Assembly (NCBI RefSeq): GCF_022815645.1
Contig: NZ_JALGRO010000018.1
Span: forward strand, 20,365-84,364
DNA length: 64,000 bases
Origin: Curtobacterium sp. VKM Ac-2922
Lineage (GTDB): Bacteria > Actinomycetota > Actinomycetes > Actinomycetales > Microbacteriaceae
Reading direction: 5' to 3'
Positions 28,402 through 36,151 of this stretch are shown in pieces. Under the pieces are notes generated by a model. The model was given only the letters and a program-made list of their open reading frames with translations. It did not search any database and was not told where the DNA came from. The number at the start of each line of letters is the position of its first letter. The first letter of the stretch is position 1. A program made the translations under genes and the position numbers.

Positions 28402-30000
28402 TCAGCGCGTCGGGCCCGGGTCCGTCCCGGGGCCGGCTGCCAGGCGCTCGGCCGACCGCAGGAGCGCGATCGTCACGGGGTGCGCCGGGTGCGTGAACAC
28501 CCGCGACGCGGGACCGTGCTCCACCGCGGTGCCCGCGTCGATCACGAGCACGTCGTCGGCCATCCGTCGCACGGCCCGCAGGTCGTGCGACACGAACACC
28601 ATCGCCACGCCGGTGTCGTCGCGCAGCTGTTCCAGCAGCGTCAGCACCTGGTCCTGCACCGTCGCGTCGAGGGCGGTCACGGGTTCGTCCAGCACGAGCA
28701 CGTCGGGCGCGGTCGTCAGCGCCCGGGCGATCGCCAGCCGCTGCCGTTGCCCGCCGGAGAGCGTCAGCGGTGACCGGCCGCGCAGCCCGGGGTCCAGGTC
28801 GACCTGGCGCAGCGCCGCGTCGACCTGCGGGCCGAGCGGACCCGTCGCACGCCGGGCATCGCCGTCGCTCAGGGCATCGGCCAGCACACGCTCGACGTCC
28901 CAGCGCTCGTCGAACGTCGCGCCGGGGTCCTGCACGACGGCCGCGATCCGGGGGCGTCGGGCGCGGCGCTCGCGCTCGGGGAGTGGCGCCCAGGCGGCAC
29001 CGTCGAGGGTCACCGTCCCCGTGTCCGGCGTCGCGAGCCCGAGCAGCATCCGGGCCACCGTCGTCTTGCCCGAACCCGAGGCCCCGACGACCCCGAGCAC
29101 CCGCCCGGGCTGCAGGCCGAACGACACCCCGTCGACCACCGCGACGCCGTCGTACGCCTTGCGGAGGTCCCGCGCCTCGAGCACCAGACCCGCACCGTGC
29201 GGGGTTGCACCCTTCTTCGTGCCCGTGCCCGTGCCCGCGCCGGCGGCAGCGACGAGCGCCTGCGTCACGGGGTGCTTCGGCGCCCGCAGCACGGCCTGCA
29301 CGGTGCCCTGCTCGACGACCCGCCCGGCGTCCATCACCACCACGCGGTCCGCCCACCCGGCGACGAGCCCCAGGTCGTGCGTCACGACGAGCAGCCCCGC
29401 GCCACGCTCCTGCGGCCGTCGCAGCTGCTCCATCACGCGCACGGCGACCCCTGCGTCGAGCGCCGTCGTCGGCTCGTCCGCCACCACGAGCGCCGGCGAG
29501 CCGACGGTCGCAGCGGCGATGAGCGCGCGCTGGCGCATCCCGCCCGACAGGGTCCCCGCGAGTCGTCCGTCGGTCGCGATCGCCGGGTCGAGCCCGACGT
29601 CGGCGAGCGCGGAGCGCACGGCGTCCACGCGCTCGCGTGCGGTCATCTCGGTGTGCAGCCGCAGGACGTCGTCGACCTCGCGTCCGACCGGACGCAGCGG
29701 GTCCAGCGCGCCCAGGGCCTCCTGTCCGACGTAGCCGACACGCGCTCCGCGCACCGACCGCCAGCGCCGGTCGGAGAACGCGCGGACGTCGAGCCCGGCG
29801 ACGTCGAGTCGGTCGGCCCGGACGGCGGACCCGGCGGCCGACAGGCCGAGCAGCGCCCGGACGGTCACGGTCTTGCCGGAACCCGAGGCGCCGACCAGCG
29901 CGACGCACTCGCCCGCATCGACGTGCAGGTCGACACCGGCGACGACCGGGGTCCCGCCGATGGCGACGTGCAGCCCACGGGCGTCGAGGACCGCGCTCAT
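28402..30000 (-). CDS. Oligopeptide/nickel-type ABC importer, double ATP-binding protein
   Basis: A 532-residue fusion of two ABC ATPases (about 1-245 and 275-515). Each has Walker A (VGASGSGKTVTV; VGASGSGKTTVA), a signature motif (LSGGMRQR; LSGGQRQR) and Walker B with the catalytic acid (LVVADEPTTALD; VLVLDEPVTALD). It powers the importer formed by the two permeases that follow upstream, and corresponds to DppD plus DppF fused. Its ATG overlaps the permease stop (ATGA), and stop-start overlaps link all three membrane genes, so this is a tight operon read from the lipoprotein gene. Confidence 0.93.
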   Translation of the reverse strand: MSAVLDARGLHVAIGGTPVVAGVDLHVDAGECVALVGASGSGKTVTVRALLGLSAAGSAVRADRLDVAGLDVRAFSDRRWRSVRGARVGYVGQEALGALDPLRPVGREVDDVLRLHTEMTARERVDAVRSALADVGLDPAIATDGRLAGTLSGGMRQRALIAAATVGSPALVVADEPTTALDAGVAVRVMEQLRRPQERGAGLLVVTHDLGLVAGWADRVVVMDAGRVVEQGTVQAVLRAPKHPVTQALVAAAGAGTGTGTKKGATPHGAGLVLEARDLRKAYDGVAVVDGVSFGLQPGRVLGVVGASGSGKTTVARMLLGLATPDTGTVTLDGAAWAPLPERERRARRPRIAAVVQDPGATFDERWDVERVLADALSDGDARRATGPLGPQVDAALRQVDLDPGLRGRSPLTLSGGQRQRLAIARALTTAPDVLVLDEPVTALDATVQDQVLTLLEQLRDDTGVAMVFVSHDLRAVRRMADDVLVIDAGTAVEHGPASRVFTHPAHPVTIALLRSAERLAAGPGTDPGPTR

Positions 30001-30872
30001 CGCAGGGCCCCGGTCCGGCGGAGGGCGCGTCCGAGCACGGTGACCGCGGCGGCCAGCACGACGATCGCCAGTCCCGGGAAGGTGCTCATCCACGGTGCTG
30101 TCTGCAGGTAGGTGCGGCCGTCGGCGAGCATCGCGCCCCATTCCGGTGCGGGCGGCGGTGTCCCGACGCCCAGGTAGCTGAGGGCGGACGCCCACACGAT
30201 CGCCTGGCCGATGCCGAGCGTCCCGACCGCGACGACCGGCCACAGGGCCGCCGGCAGCACGTGCCGCACGACGATGCGCGCCGGGGACCGCCCCTGCAGC
30301 ACGGCCGTCTCGACGACCTGCGACGAGCGTGCTGCGCGGACCAGGCCGCGGACGATGCGGGCGTACCCGGGCGCGGTCGCGAACCCGACCGCGAGCATCG
30401 CGGGGACCGGACCGGGACCGGTGACGGCGATGACGACCAGCGCGACGAGCAGCAGGGGCAGGGCGAACGCGACCTCGGTCACGCGTCCGATGACGGCATC
30501 GAGGACCCGACCACCGAGCCCGGCGACGACCCCGAGCAGCACGCCGACACCGCCGCCGACCAGGGTCGCGACGACGCCGACCACCAGGCTGGCGCGGGTG
30601 CCGGCGACGACCCGGGCCAGGACGTCGCGCCCGGACTCGTCGGTGCCGAACGGGTGCCCGGGGCCGGGTGGCAGCAGCGCTTCGGCCGGGTGCACCGCGA
30701 GGGGAGCGGCACCGCCGAGCCCCTGCGGCCAGATCGCGGCCAGCACGCTGACGGCGACGACGGCGGCCGCCACCGTCCCCGCGACACCGAGTGCCCGGCG
30801 GCGACCCCGTCCGACCGACACGTCCGCAGCGCTGGTGCCGGCCTGGAGGCTCGGCTCGGCGATCCCGCTCAT
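29997..30872 (-). CDS. Oligopeptide-type ABC importer permease, DppC/OppC-like
   Basis: A 291-residue permease with about six helices. The N-terminal stretch PPGPGHPFGTDESGRDVLARVV is the DppC/OppC hallmark, and the EAA-like ATPase-contacting loop is in ETAVLQGRSPARIVVRHVLP. The stop overlaps the ATPase start by four bases and the start (ATG 30872) overlaps the stop of the other permease, so translation of all three is coupled. The frame extends upstream but the extension is the shadow of the neighbouring gene. Confidence 0.92.
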   Translation of the reverse strand: MSGIAEPSLQAGTSAADVSVGRGRRRALGVAGTVAAAVVAVSVLAAIWPQGLGGAAPLAVHPAEALLPPGPGHPFGTDESGRDVLARVVAGTRASLVVGVVATLVGGGVGVLLGVVAGLGGRVLDAVIGRVTEVAFALPLLLVALVVIAVTGPGPVPAMLAVGFATAPGYARIVRGLVRAARSSQVVETAVLQGRSPARIVVRHVLPAALWPVVAVGTLGIGQAIVWASALSYLGVGTPPPAPEWGAMLADGRTYLQTAPWMSTFPGLAIVVLAAAVTVLGRALRRTGALR

Positions 30873-31894
30873 CGCGCGTCCGCCTCGGGGCGGGGGAGAG
30901 CGCGTGGTCGCTGCCCGAGTGCGGTCGTGCGGGCGCGTCGGGACTCGCGGGGGTCGACCACGCGCTCGACCAGGTCGGCGACGGTCAGCACGACGACGTA
31001 CGCCAGCGCCGACACCAGGGCGATGCCCGCGACCAGGGGCATGTCGCGCTGGGTCACCGCCGTGACCAGGGCGCGACCGATGCCGGGCAGTGCGAAGACG
31101 GACTCGACGACGACGGCTCCGGACACCAGCGAGCCGAACGCCCACGCCGACAGGGCGATCCCGGGCAGGGCCGCGTGGCGCAGCAGGTGCCGGCCGAACA
31201 GCCCCGCACGGGTCTCACCACGACCGCGGGCGGCGAGCGCGAACGCGGACCGTTGCGCATCGACCACGCCGTCGCGCACCGTCTCCGCCAGGTAGCCGGC
31301 CACGGGCACCGCGACGGTCAGCACCGGCAGCACCCAGCCCCGGACGGTGCCGTCGCTGACCGCGGGGAACCAGCCGAGCGCGCTCGCGAACACGACGATG
31401 AGCACGCTGCCGAGCCAGAAGTGCGGCATGACGCTCGCGGTCACGCTGATCGCCGAGGTCAGCCCCGCGGCGACCCGACCGCGCTGGGTGGACCACCACG
31501 CGGCGACCAGCGCCAGCGCCCAGGCGACGACCAGACCGGCGACCGCCAGGGTCAGCGTGACGGGCAGCTGCTGCGCCAGCAGGGTGGCGACGGGGGTCCG
31601 GAAGGCGTACGAGTCGCCGAGCTGCCCGGACGCCAGACGACCGAGGAACACCGCGTACTGCACGATCACCGGTCGGTCGAAGCCGTACTCCGCGCGCACC
31701 TGGGCCACTGCTGCGGGTGAGGCCTGTGACCCCGGACCACCCAGGACCGCGAGCGCCGGGTCGCCGGGGATCAGCCGGATCGCGACGAAGACGATGGTCG
31801 CGACGGCCCAGAGCACCCCGACGGCGCCGAGCAGACGCCGGAGCGCCCACAGCGACCAGCGCCTGCCAGCCGGGCCGGACCTGCTGGGCGTCAC
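30869..31894 (-). CDS. Oligopeptide-type ABC importer permease, DppB/OppB-like
   Basis: A 341-residue permease with six helices. It has the DppB N-terminus LGAVGVLWAVATIVFVAIRLIPGDP, the long first extracytoplasmic loop with LGDSYAFRTPV, and an ATPase-contacting loop in SAFALAARGRGETRAGLFGRHL. GTG 31894 is the start; the codon before is within the direct repeat CGCGTCACCGCGTCA at 31893-31920. It forms the channel with the permease at 29997-30872. It sits 20 bases downstream of the lipoprotein gene. Confidence 0.92.
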   Translation of the reverse strand: MTPSRSGPAGRRWSLWALRRLLGAVGVLWAVATIVFVAIRLIPGDPALAVLGGPGSQASPAAVAQVRAEYGFDRPVIVQYAVFLGRLASGQLGDSYAFRTPVATLLAQQLPVTLTLAVAGLVVAWALALVAAWWSTQRGRVAAGLTSAISVTASVMPHFWLGSVLIVVFASALGWFPAVSDGTVRGWVLPVLTVAVPVAGYLAETVRDGVVDAQRSAFALAARGRGETRAGLFGRHLLRHAALPGIALSAWAFGSLVSGAVVVESVFALPGIGRALVTAVTQRDMPLVAGIALVSALAYVVVLTVADLVERVVDPRESRRARTTALGQRPRALPRPEADAR

Positions 31895-31914
31895 CGCGTC
31901 ACCGCGTCACCGCG

Positions 31915-33546
31915 TCAGCGGTCGATCCACGCCGTGCCGAACCACGGCGTGGAGACGGCCGTGGTCTGGATGCCGTGCACGGCCGAGCGGTACAGGAAGT
32001 GGTTCTGCTGGTCGTAGAGCGGCAGCACCGTGCGGGATGCCAGGATCCGCTGCTGGGCCTGTTCGTACAGGGCGGCGCGCTCGGAGCGGTCCGAGGTCTG
32101 CGCGGCCCGCTGCAGCAGGGCATCGAGGTCGGGGTCGTCGAGCTGCGCCAGGTTCGCGAAGTAGCCGGACGGTGCGGGCGTGATGCTCGCGCTGTCGTAC
32201 AGGATGCGCAGCACGTCGGCGCCGACCTTGGTGTACGGCGCGCTGACCACGTCGTACTGGTTCTTCGCCAGCGCGGCGTACCAGCTGGACAGGTCGAGCT
32301 CCTGCAGCTGGACCTTGATGCCGACCTTGGCCTCGGAGGCCTGGATCTGCTGGAACAGGCTGCGCTCGGCGGGCACCGACTGGTTGGTCGACACCGGGAA
32401 CGTCACGGTGAGCTGCTGGCCGTCCTTGACGCGGATGCCGTCCGAGCCCGTCTTCCAGCCGGCGTCGTCGAGCAGTTGCTTCGCGGTCGACGGGCTGTAC
32501 CGGAACAGCGACTTGTCGGAGTACCCGAACGGCTCGACGCTCGACAGCAGCGAGTACGAGCGCTTCGCCGTCCCGAGGAACAGCGACTGGATCCCCGGGT
32601 CGATCTGGGCACCGGCGATGAAGGCCTTGCGGACCGCTTCGTCCTGGAACACCCCGTGCCCGGAGTTCAGCTCGAGCCGGTTCGACGCGCCGGGTCGGGG
32701 TGCGTCGAGGTCACGGATGGCGGCCTTGGACGACGCCGCCCGCAGCTGGTCGGGCTGGGCGTTGTCGATCACGTCGACCTGCCCGGACTGCAGCGCCGCG
32801 TACCGCGAGGTCGAGTCGGGCAGGAAGCGCCACGTGACACCGGACAGACGGGGCTTCGTCGACCCCCAGTACCCGCTGTTCTTCGTCAGGGTGACGCGGT
32901 CGCCGTGCTGCCAGCCGGTGATCCGGAACGGACCGGTGCCGACGGGGGACTCGCAGTTGACCGCCTGGGTGCGCTGCAGGGCCTTCGGGGACTCCATGCC
33001 GACCCACGGCTGCGAGAACGACTCGAGCAGGGCGCTGTCCGGGCGGCTGAGCGACAGCGTCACGGTGTGGTCGTCGGTGGCGGTGGCCTTCGCGATGGAC
33101 TGCAGCGCCAGGTACCCGGTGCTCGACGCCGTCGCCGGGTCCTGCACGTGCTCGATGTTCGCCACCACGGCGGCCGCGTCGAACGGCGTGCCGTCGGTGA
33201 ACGTGACGTCGTCGCGCAGGGTGAACGTCAGGGTCTTGCCGTCCTCGCTCGTGGACCACTTCGTCGCGAGCGCCGGCGTGGGCTTGCCGTCGCGCAGCCC
33301 GACGAGTTCTTCGATGTACTGCGTCGACAGCAGCGCCTGGGGGTAGTTGCCGCCGACGTGCGGGTCCAGGCACGTGGGTTCGGCGTCGCCCGACGCGTAG
33401 GTCAGCGTGCCGCCGGCGACCGGGGTGCTGTCCGCGGTGCTCGTGCCGCCGCCGGTGCAGGCGGTGAGGGTGACGAGCAGTGCCGTCGCTCCGGCGATGG
33501 TGCCCGCGATGCGCGTGCGGCGTTTCTGTACTCGGTCCAAGATCAT
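31915..33546 (-). CDS. Solute-binding lipoprotein of an oligopeptide-type ABC importer
   Basis: A 543-residue SBP_bac_5 protein that captures the substrate outside the membrane and hands it to the permeases. The signal peptide ends in the lipobox LVTLTAC, so the cysteine (about residue 30) is lipidated. The mature protein has the family wording LTFTLRDDVTFTDGTPFDAAAVV and RKAFIAGAQID. It is the first gene of the importer operon. Relatives bind peptides, nickel, plant-derived opines or sugars, so the substrate is not settled. TAGACT, 9 bases before the ATG, is a likely leaderless promoter. Confidence 0.92.
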   Translation of the reverse strand: MILDRVQKRRTRIAGTIAGATALLVTLTACTGGGTSTADSTPVAGGTLTYASGDAEPTCLDPHVGGNYPQALLSTQYIEELVGLRDGKPTPALATKWSTSEDGKTLTFTLRDDVTFTDGTPFDAAAVVANIEHVQDPATASSTGYLALQSIAKATATDDHTVTLSLSRPDSALLESFSQPWVGMESPKALQRTQAVNCESPVGTGPFRITGWQHGDRVTLTKNSGYWGSTKPRLSGVTWRFLPDSTSRYAALQSGQVDVIDNAQPDQLRAASSKAAIRDLDAPRPGASNRLELNSGHGVFQDEAVRKAFIAGAQIDPGIQSLFLGTAKRSYSLLSSVEPFGYSDKSLFRYSPSTAKQLLDDAGWKTGSDGIRVKDGQQLTVTFPVSTNQSVPAERSLFQQIQASEAKVGIKVQLQELDLSSWYAALAKNQYDVVSAPYTKVGADVLRILYDSASITPAPSGYFANLAQLDDPDLDALLQRAAQTSDRSERAALYEQAQQRILASRTVLPLYDQQNHFLYRSAVHGIQTTAVSTPWFGTAWIDR

Positions 33547-33555
33547 GACCGACCG

Positions 33556-33561
33556 AGTCTA
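33556..33561 (-). promoter_or_regulatory. Candidate leaderless -10 element (TAGACT) for the importer operon
   Basis: On the minus strand TAGACT precedes the lipoprotein ATG (33546) by 9 bases. The divergent TetR start is only 23 bases from that ATG, so this hexamer lies in the middle of the whole intergenic space. Confidence 0.6.
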
Positions 33562-33569
33562 GCGGTTGA

Positions 33570-34178
33570 ATGGAGCCCATGGACGAACCGATCCGCCGCG
33601 GAGGCCGCCCGCGCCGCTCCAGTGCCGAGGTGCTGGCGGACGCCGCCGCCGAGCTCTTCCTCGAGCAGGGCTACGCGCGCACGACGGTCGACCAGATCGC
33701 CGTCCGCGCCGGGGTCAGCCGTGCCACGTTCTTCAACTACTTCCCGGCGAAGTCCGACGTGATGTGGCTCGAGCTCGACGCCGCGGTGGGGTCGCTCCCG
33801 CAGCTGCTCGCCGCGTCCACCGAGACCTCGGCGGTCCGTGCCGTCGAGGGCGCCCTGCTCGCGGCCGCCCGGGCGCACGATCCCGATCGGGTGCCGTGGG
33901 CGATCGCGCAGGCCGAGGTGATGGGCATCGGGCAGGAACTCGTCGCGAGCGTCGCGGCCCGGGTGACCGCGCAGCACGCGGCGGTCGCCGCCGACGTCGC
34001 TCGACGGACGGGGGAGTACGCGGGTGCGCTGTGGCCGCAGACGGTGGCGGGGGCGATGCTCGGCGCTGCTGCCGCGGCGTTCGGGGTGTGGGTCACCGAC
34101 GGGGTCTCGCGACGACCGCTCGTCGAGTACGTCGCCGCGGCGCTGACGCCGGTGGTCGCGGGGCTCGACGCGCGCTGA
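33570..34178 (+). CDS. TetR family regulator divergent from the ABC importer operon
   Basis: A 202-residue regulator whose HTH reads VLADAAAELFLEQGYARTTVDQIAVR followed by GVSRATFFNYFPAKSDVMW, standard TetR wording. The rest is Ala-rich helix with a MftR-like feel in SEVLA/IAQAEVMGIG. Two starts are possible, ATG 33570 and ATG 33579, differing by three codons. Only 23 bases separate it from the divergent importer operon, so any promoter for it must overlap the lipoprotein coding region or its own start, and binding by this protein would control both. Confidence 0.88.
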   Translation: MEPMDEPIRRGGRPRRSSAEVLADAAAELFLEQGYARTTVDQIAVRAGVSRATFFNYFPAKSDVMWLELDAAVGSLPQLLAASTETSAVRAVEGALLAAARAHDPDRVPWAIAQAEVMGIGQELVASVAARVTAQHAAVAADVARRTGEYAGALWPQTVAGAMLGAAAAAFGVWVTDGVSRRPLVEYVAAALTPVVAGLDAR

Positions 34179-34324
34179 GACGGACCGCGGGCAGGTGGCG
34201 GGCCGGCACCGGGCCTCCTGTCCGCACCGTGCCGCGGCACGACACCTGCCGAGGCGCGCGTGGAACTGTTAGGTTCAGCCTGCGCCGCCCACGGGGGAAG
34301 GCGCGTCCGACGAACCGGGGGACC

Positions 34325-34885
34325 ATGTCCGACATGCCTGCGCAGAACCAGCCCAACGGCCAGCCGCCGTTCCAGCCGAACGGCCAGCCGCCGTTCCCGC
34401 AGAGCGGCCAGCCGTACCAGCCCGGCGGCCAGCCGCCGTACCAGCAGCAGCCCCCGACGCCGCCGACCGGCCAGTCCCGCGGCAAGCGCGTGCTCGTCGC
34501 GGTCATCGGCGTGGTCGTGGCGATCGTCGTCGCGGTGCTCGTCCGCCAGGGGTTCAACGCCGCGTTCGGTGAGTCCAAGCAGGACATCGTCAACGAGGGC
34601 GTCAAGCAGATCAAGGCGCAGACGACCCTGCCCAAGCAGGTGGACTCGGTCACGACGTGGACGGGTGTGTCCGCCGAGGACGGCACCATCCACTACCGCT
34701 ACACCGTGCAGGCCGACCCGTCGCAGCTCGACGAGAGCGCCCTGCACGACAGCGTGGAGCGGCAGCTCTGCTCGACCACGGAGACGAAGAAGCTGCTGGA
34801 CCGCGACATCGCGATGCGGTACTCGTACGGGTTCGACGGGTCCAGCAAGACGATCGACATGACCTTCACGAAGGCGGACTGCTAG
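34325..34885 (+). CDS. Membrane-anchored protein with Pro/Gln-rich N-terminus
   Basis: A 186-residue protein. The first 50 residues are a low-complexity repeat of the type NGQPPF and GGQPPY (five imperfect QPP units). One helix (VLVAVIGVVVAIVVAVLV, about 59-76) follows, then an extracytoplasmic domain of about 110 residues with two cysteines (QLCSTTE and the final C). The Gly-Gln-Pro tail would be cytoplasmic. TAGGTT at 34270-34275 could be a -10, with GGGGGA before the ATG. Family unknown. Its stop codon shares four bases (CTAG) with the convergent transporter gene. Confidence 0.75.
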   Translation: MSDMPAQNQPNGQPPFQPNGQPPFPQSGQPYQPGGQPPYQQQPPTPPTGQSRGKRVLVAVIGVVVAIVVAVLVRQGFNAAFGESKQDIVNEGVKQIKAQTTLPKQVDSVTTWTGVSAEDGTIHYRYTVQADPSQLDESALHDSVERQLCSTTETKKLLDRDIAMRYSYGFDGSSKTIDMTFTKADC

Positions 34886-35910
34886 GCCCGCAGCGTCCCC
34901 GCACCGCCCGCGGCGACGTCCTCGACGGTGCCGTCGCGCACCGTCTCGGGGACGTCGCCGCCGGTCGGCACGAGCGCGGCGTCGTCCGGCAGGCTCAGCG
35001 TCAGGACGGCCTCTTCGATGTACTGGCTGTCCTCGAGGGACTGCTCGACGTCGCGCAACCGGACCGCCACGTGCGACTCGTCCTCGTTTCCGGTGAGGTC
35101 GACCGCGGCGACCAGGTACACCTTCGACGGCCCGACGAACTCCAGGTGCAGGTACGTCACCCGCTCGATCTGCTTGCGGGAGAGCAGTTCGACGAGCACG
35201 GCGTTCTCGAGCTCGGGCGACGTGCTCTCGCCCAGCAGGAAGCGGCGGTTGCGGTCGATGAGGATGATCGCCACGACACCGAGCAGCACGCCGATCGCGA
35301 TGGAGCCGATCGCGTCGAACACCGCCAGGCCCGTGACCTGGTGCAGGAACACGCCGAGGAACGCGACGACCAGACCGATCAGCGCCGCTGCGTCCTCGGC
35401 GAACACCGCACGCAGCGTCGGGTTCGAGGACTGCAGCACGTGGCGCAGCACGGGCACGCGGCGCTTCGTCGCGGCACCGTGCGCCTGCCGGTACGCCTGC
35501 AGGAAGCTCGTCCCCTCGAGCACCACCGCGATGGCCAGCACCACGTAGTTGAGGACGACGTCCTCGGCGGGGCCGGTCTCGCCGAGCTGGGTGATGCCGT
35601 GGTAGATCGACACGATCGCGCCCGCGGTGAACAGCCCGAATGCGGCGAACATCGACCAGATGTAGGTCTCGCGGCCGTAGCCCATCGGGTGCTTGACGTC
35701 ACGCTTGCGGGCACCGCGGCGTTCGGCCACCAGCAGGAAGATCTCGTTCCCGGTGTCCGCCCACGAGTGCGCCGCCTCGGCCACCATCGACGCCGACCCG
35801 GTCAGCAGCGACGCGATGGTCTTCGCGATCGCGATCAGCAGGTTGGCGCCGAAGGCGATGACGACGGTGGTCAGGGACTCGGGCCGGTCCTGCTGTTCTG
35901 ACGAGGGCAT
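34882..35910 (-). CDS. Cation diffusion facilitator (CDF) family metal efflux protein
   Basis: A 342-residue membrane protein that exports divalent metal (zinc, cobalt, manganese or iron) in exchange for protons. Six helices are followed by a cytoplasmic regulatory domain. Metal-site wording: [18 protein letters not shown] in helix 2 (HSxxD-like) and [13 protein letters not shown] with its preceding EDAA in helix 5. Of the CDF groups this resembles the Fe/Zn (YdfM-like) branch, but metal specificity is not certain. The ATG at 35910 has GGAGG only one base upstream, so the true start may differ; a longer frame reaches back into the T-box region. Confidence 0.85.
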   Translation of the reverse strand: MPSSEQQDRPESLTTVVIAFGANLLIAIAKTIASLLTGSASMVAEAAHSWADTGNEIFLLVAERRGARKRDVKHPMGYGRETYIWSMFAAFGLFTAGAIVSIYHGITQLGETGPAEDVVLNYVVLAIAVVLEGTSFLQAYRQAHGAATKRRVPVLRHVLQSSNPTLRAVFAEDAAALIGLVVAFLGVFLHQVTGLAVFDAIGSIAIGVLLGVVAIILIDRNRRFLLGESTSPELENAVLVELLSRKQIERVTYLHLEFVGPSKVYLVAAVDLTGNEDESHVAVRLRDVEQSLEDSQYIEEAVLTLSLPDDAALVPTGGDVPETVRDGTVEDVAAGGAGTLRA

Positions 35911-35933
35911 TCCTCCAGCATGCTCCCGTTGGG

Positions 35934-35939
35934 TAGACT
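35934..35939 (+). promoter_or_regulatory. Candidate -10 element (TAGACT) for the ileS T-box transcript
   Basis: TAGACT lies just before the start of the T-box leader; transcription would begin near 35946. The hexamer fits TANNNT and the leader's first stem would start a few bases later. Confidence 0.6.
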
Positions 35940-35944
35940 CGGGT

Positions 35945-36145
35945 GCACAAGGCGTCGATCCGGCCATCACCGGGGAGTCTCCGGAAGAACGCGGGCCACG
36001 CGAGCGGGCCGTCAGTAGAACCGGACGGGTTCGGGACCGTCACCATCCCGGCAACGAGCGGTCGGCCCGGGTCTCCGGAACGGCAAGCGAGGTGGTACCG
36101 CGGAGCACGCTCCGTCCTCGTGGAGAGCAACCGAACCCACAGGAG
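35945..36145 (+). promoter_or_regulatory. T-box riboswitch (isoleucine, translational type)
   Basis: The T-box sequence AAGCGAGGTGGTACCGCGG (36085-36103) matches the conserved AANNNAGGTGGTACCGCGN and binds the uncharged tRNA CCA end. In the 5' part, stem I carries ATC at 35966-35968, the isoleucine codon, as the specifier. No terminator-like hairpin with a T run follows; instead the ribosome site AGGAG (36141-36145) lies next to sequence that could pair with it. That matches the translational T-boxes described for actinobacterial ileS: scarce charged tRNA-Ile would free the ribosome site. Confidence 0.92.
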
Positions 36146-36151
36146 CAACCG

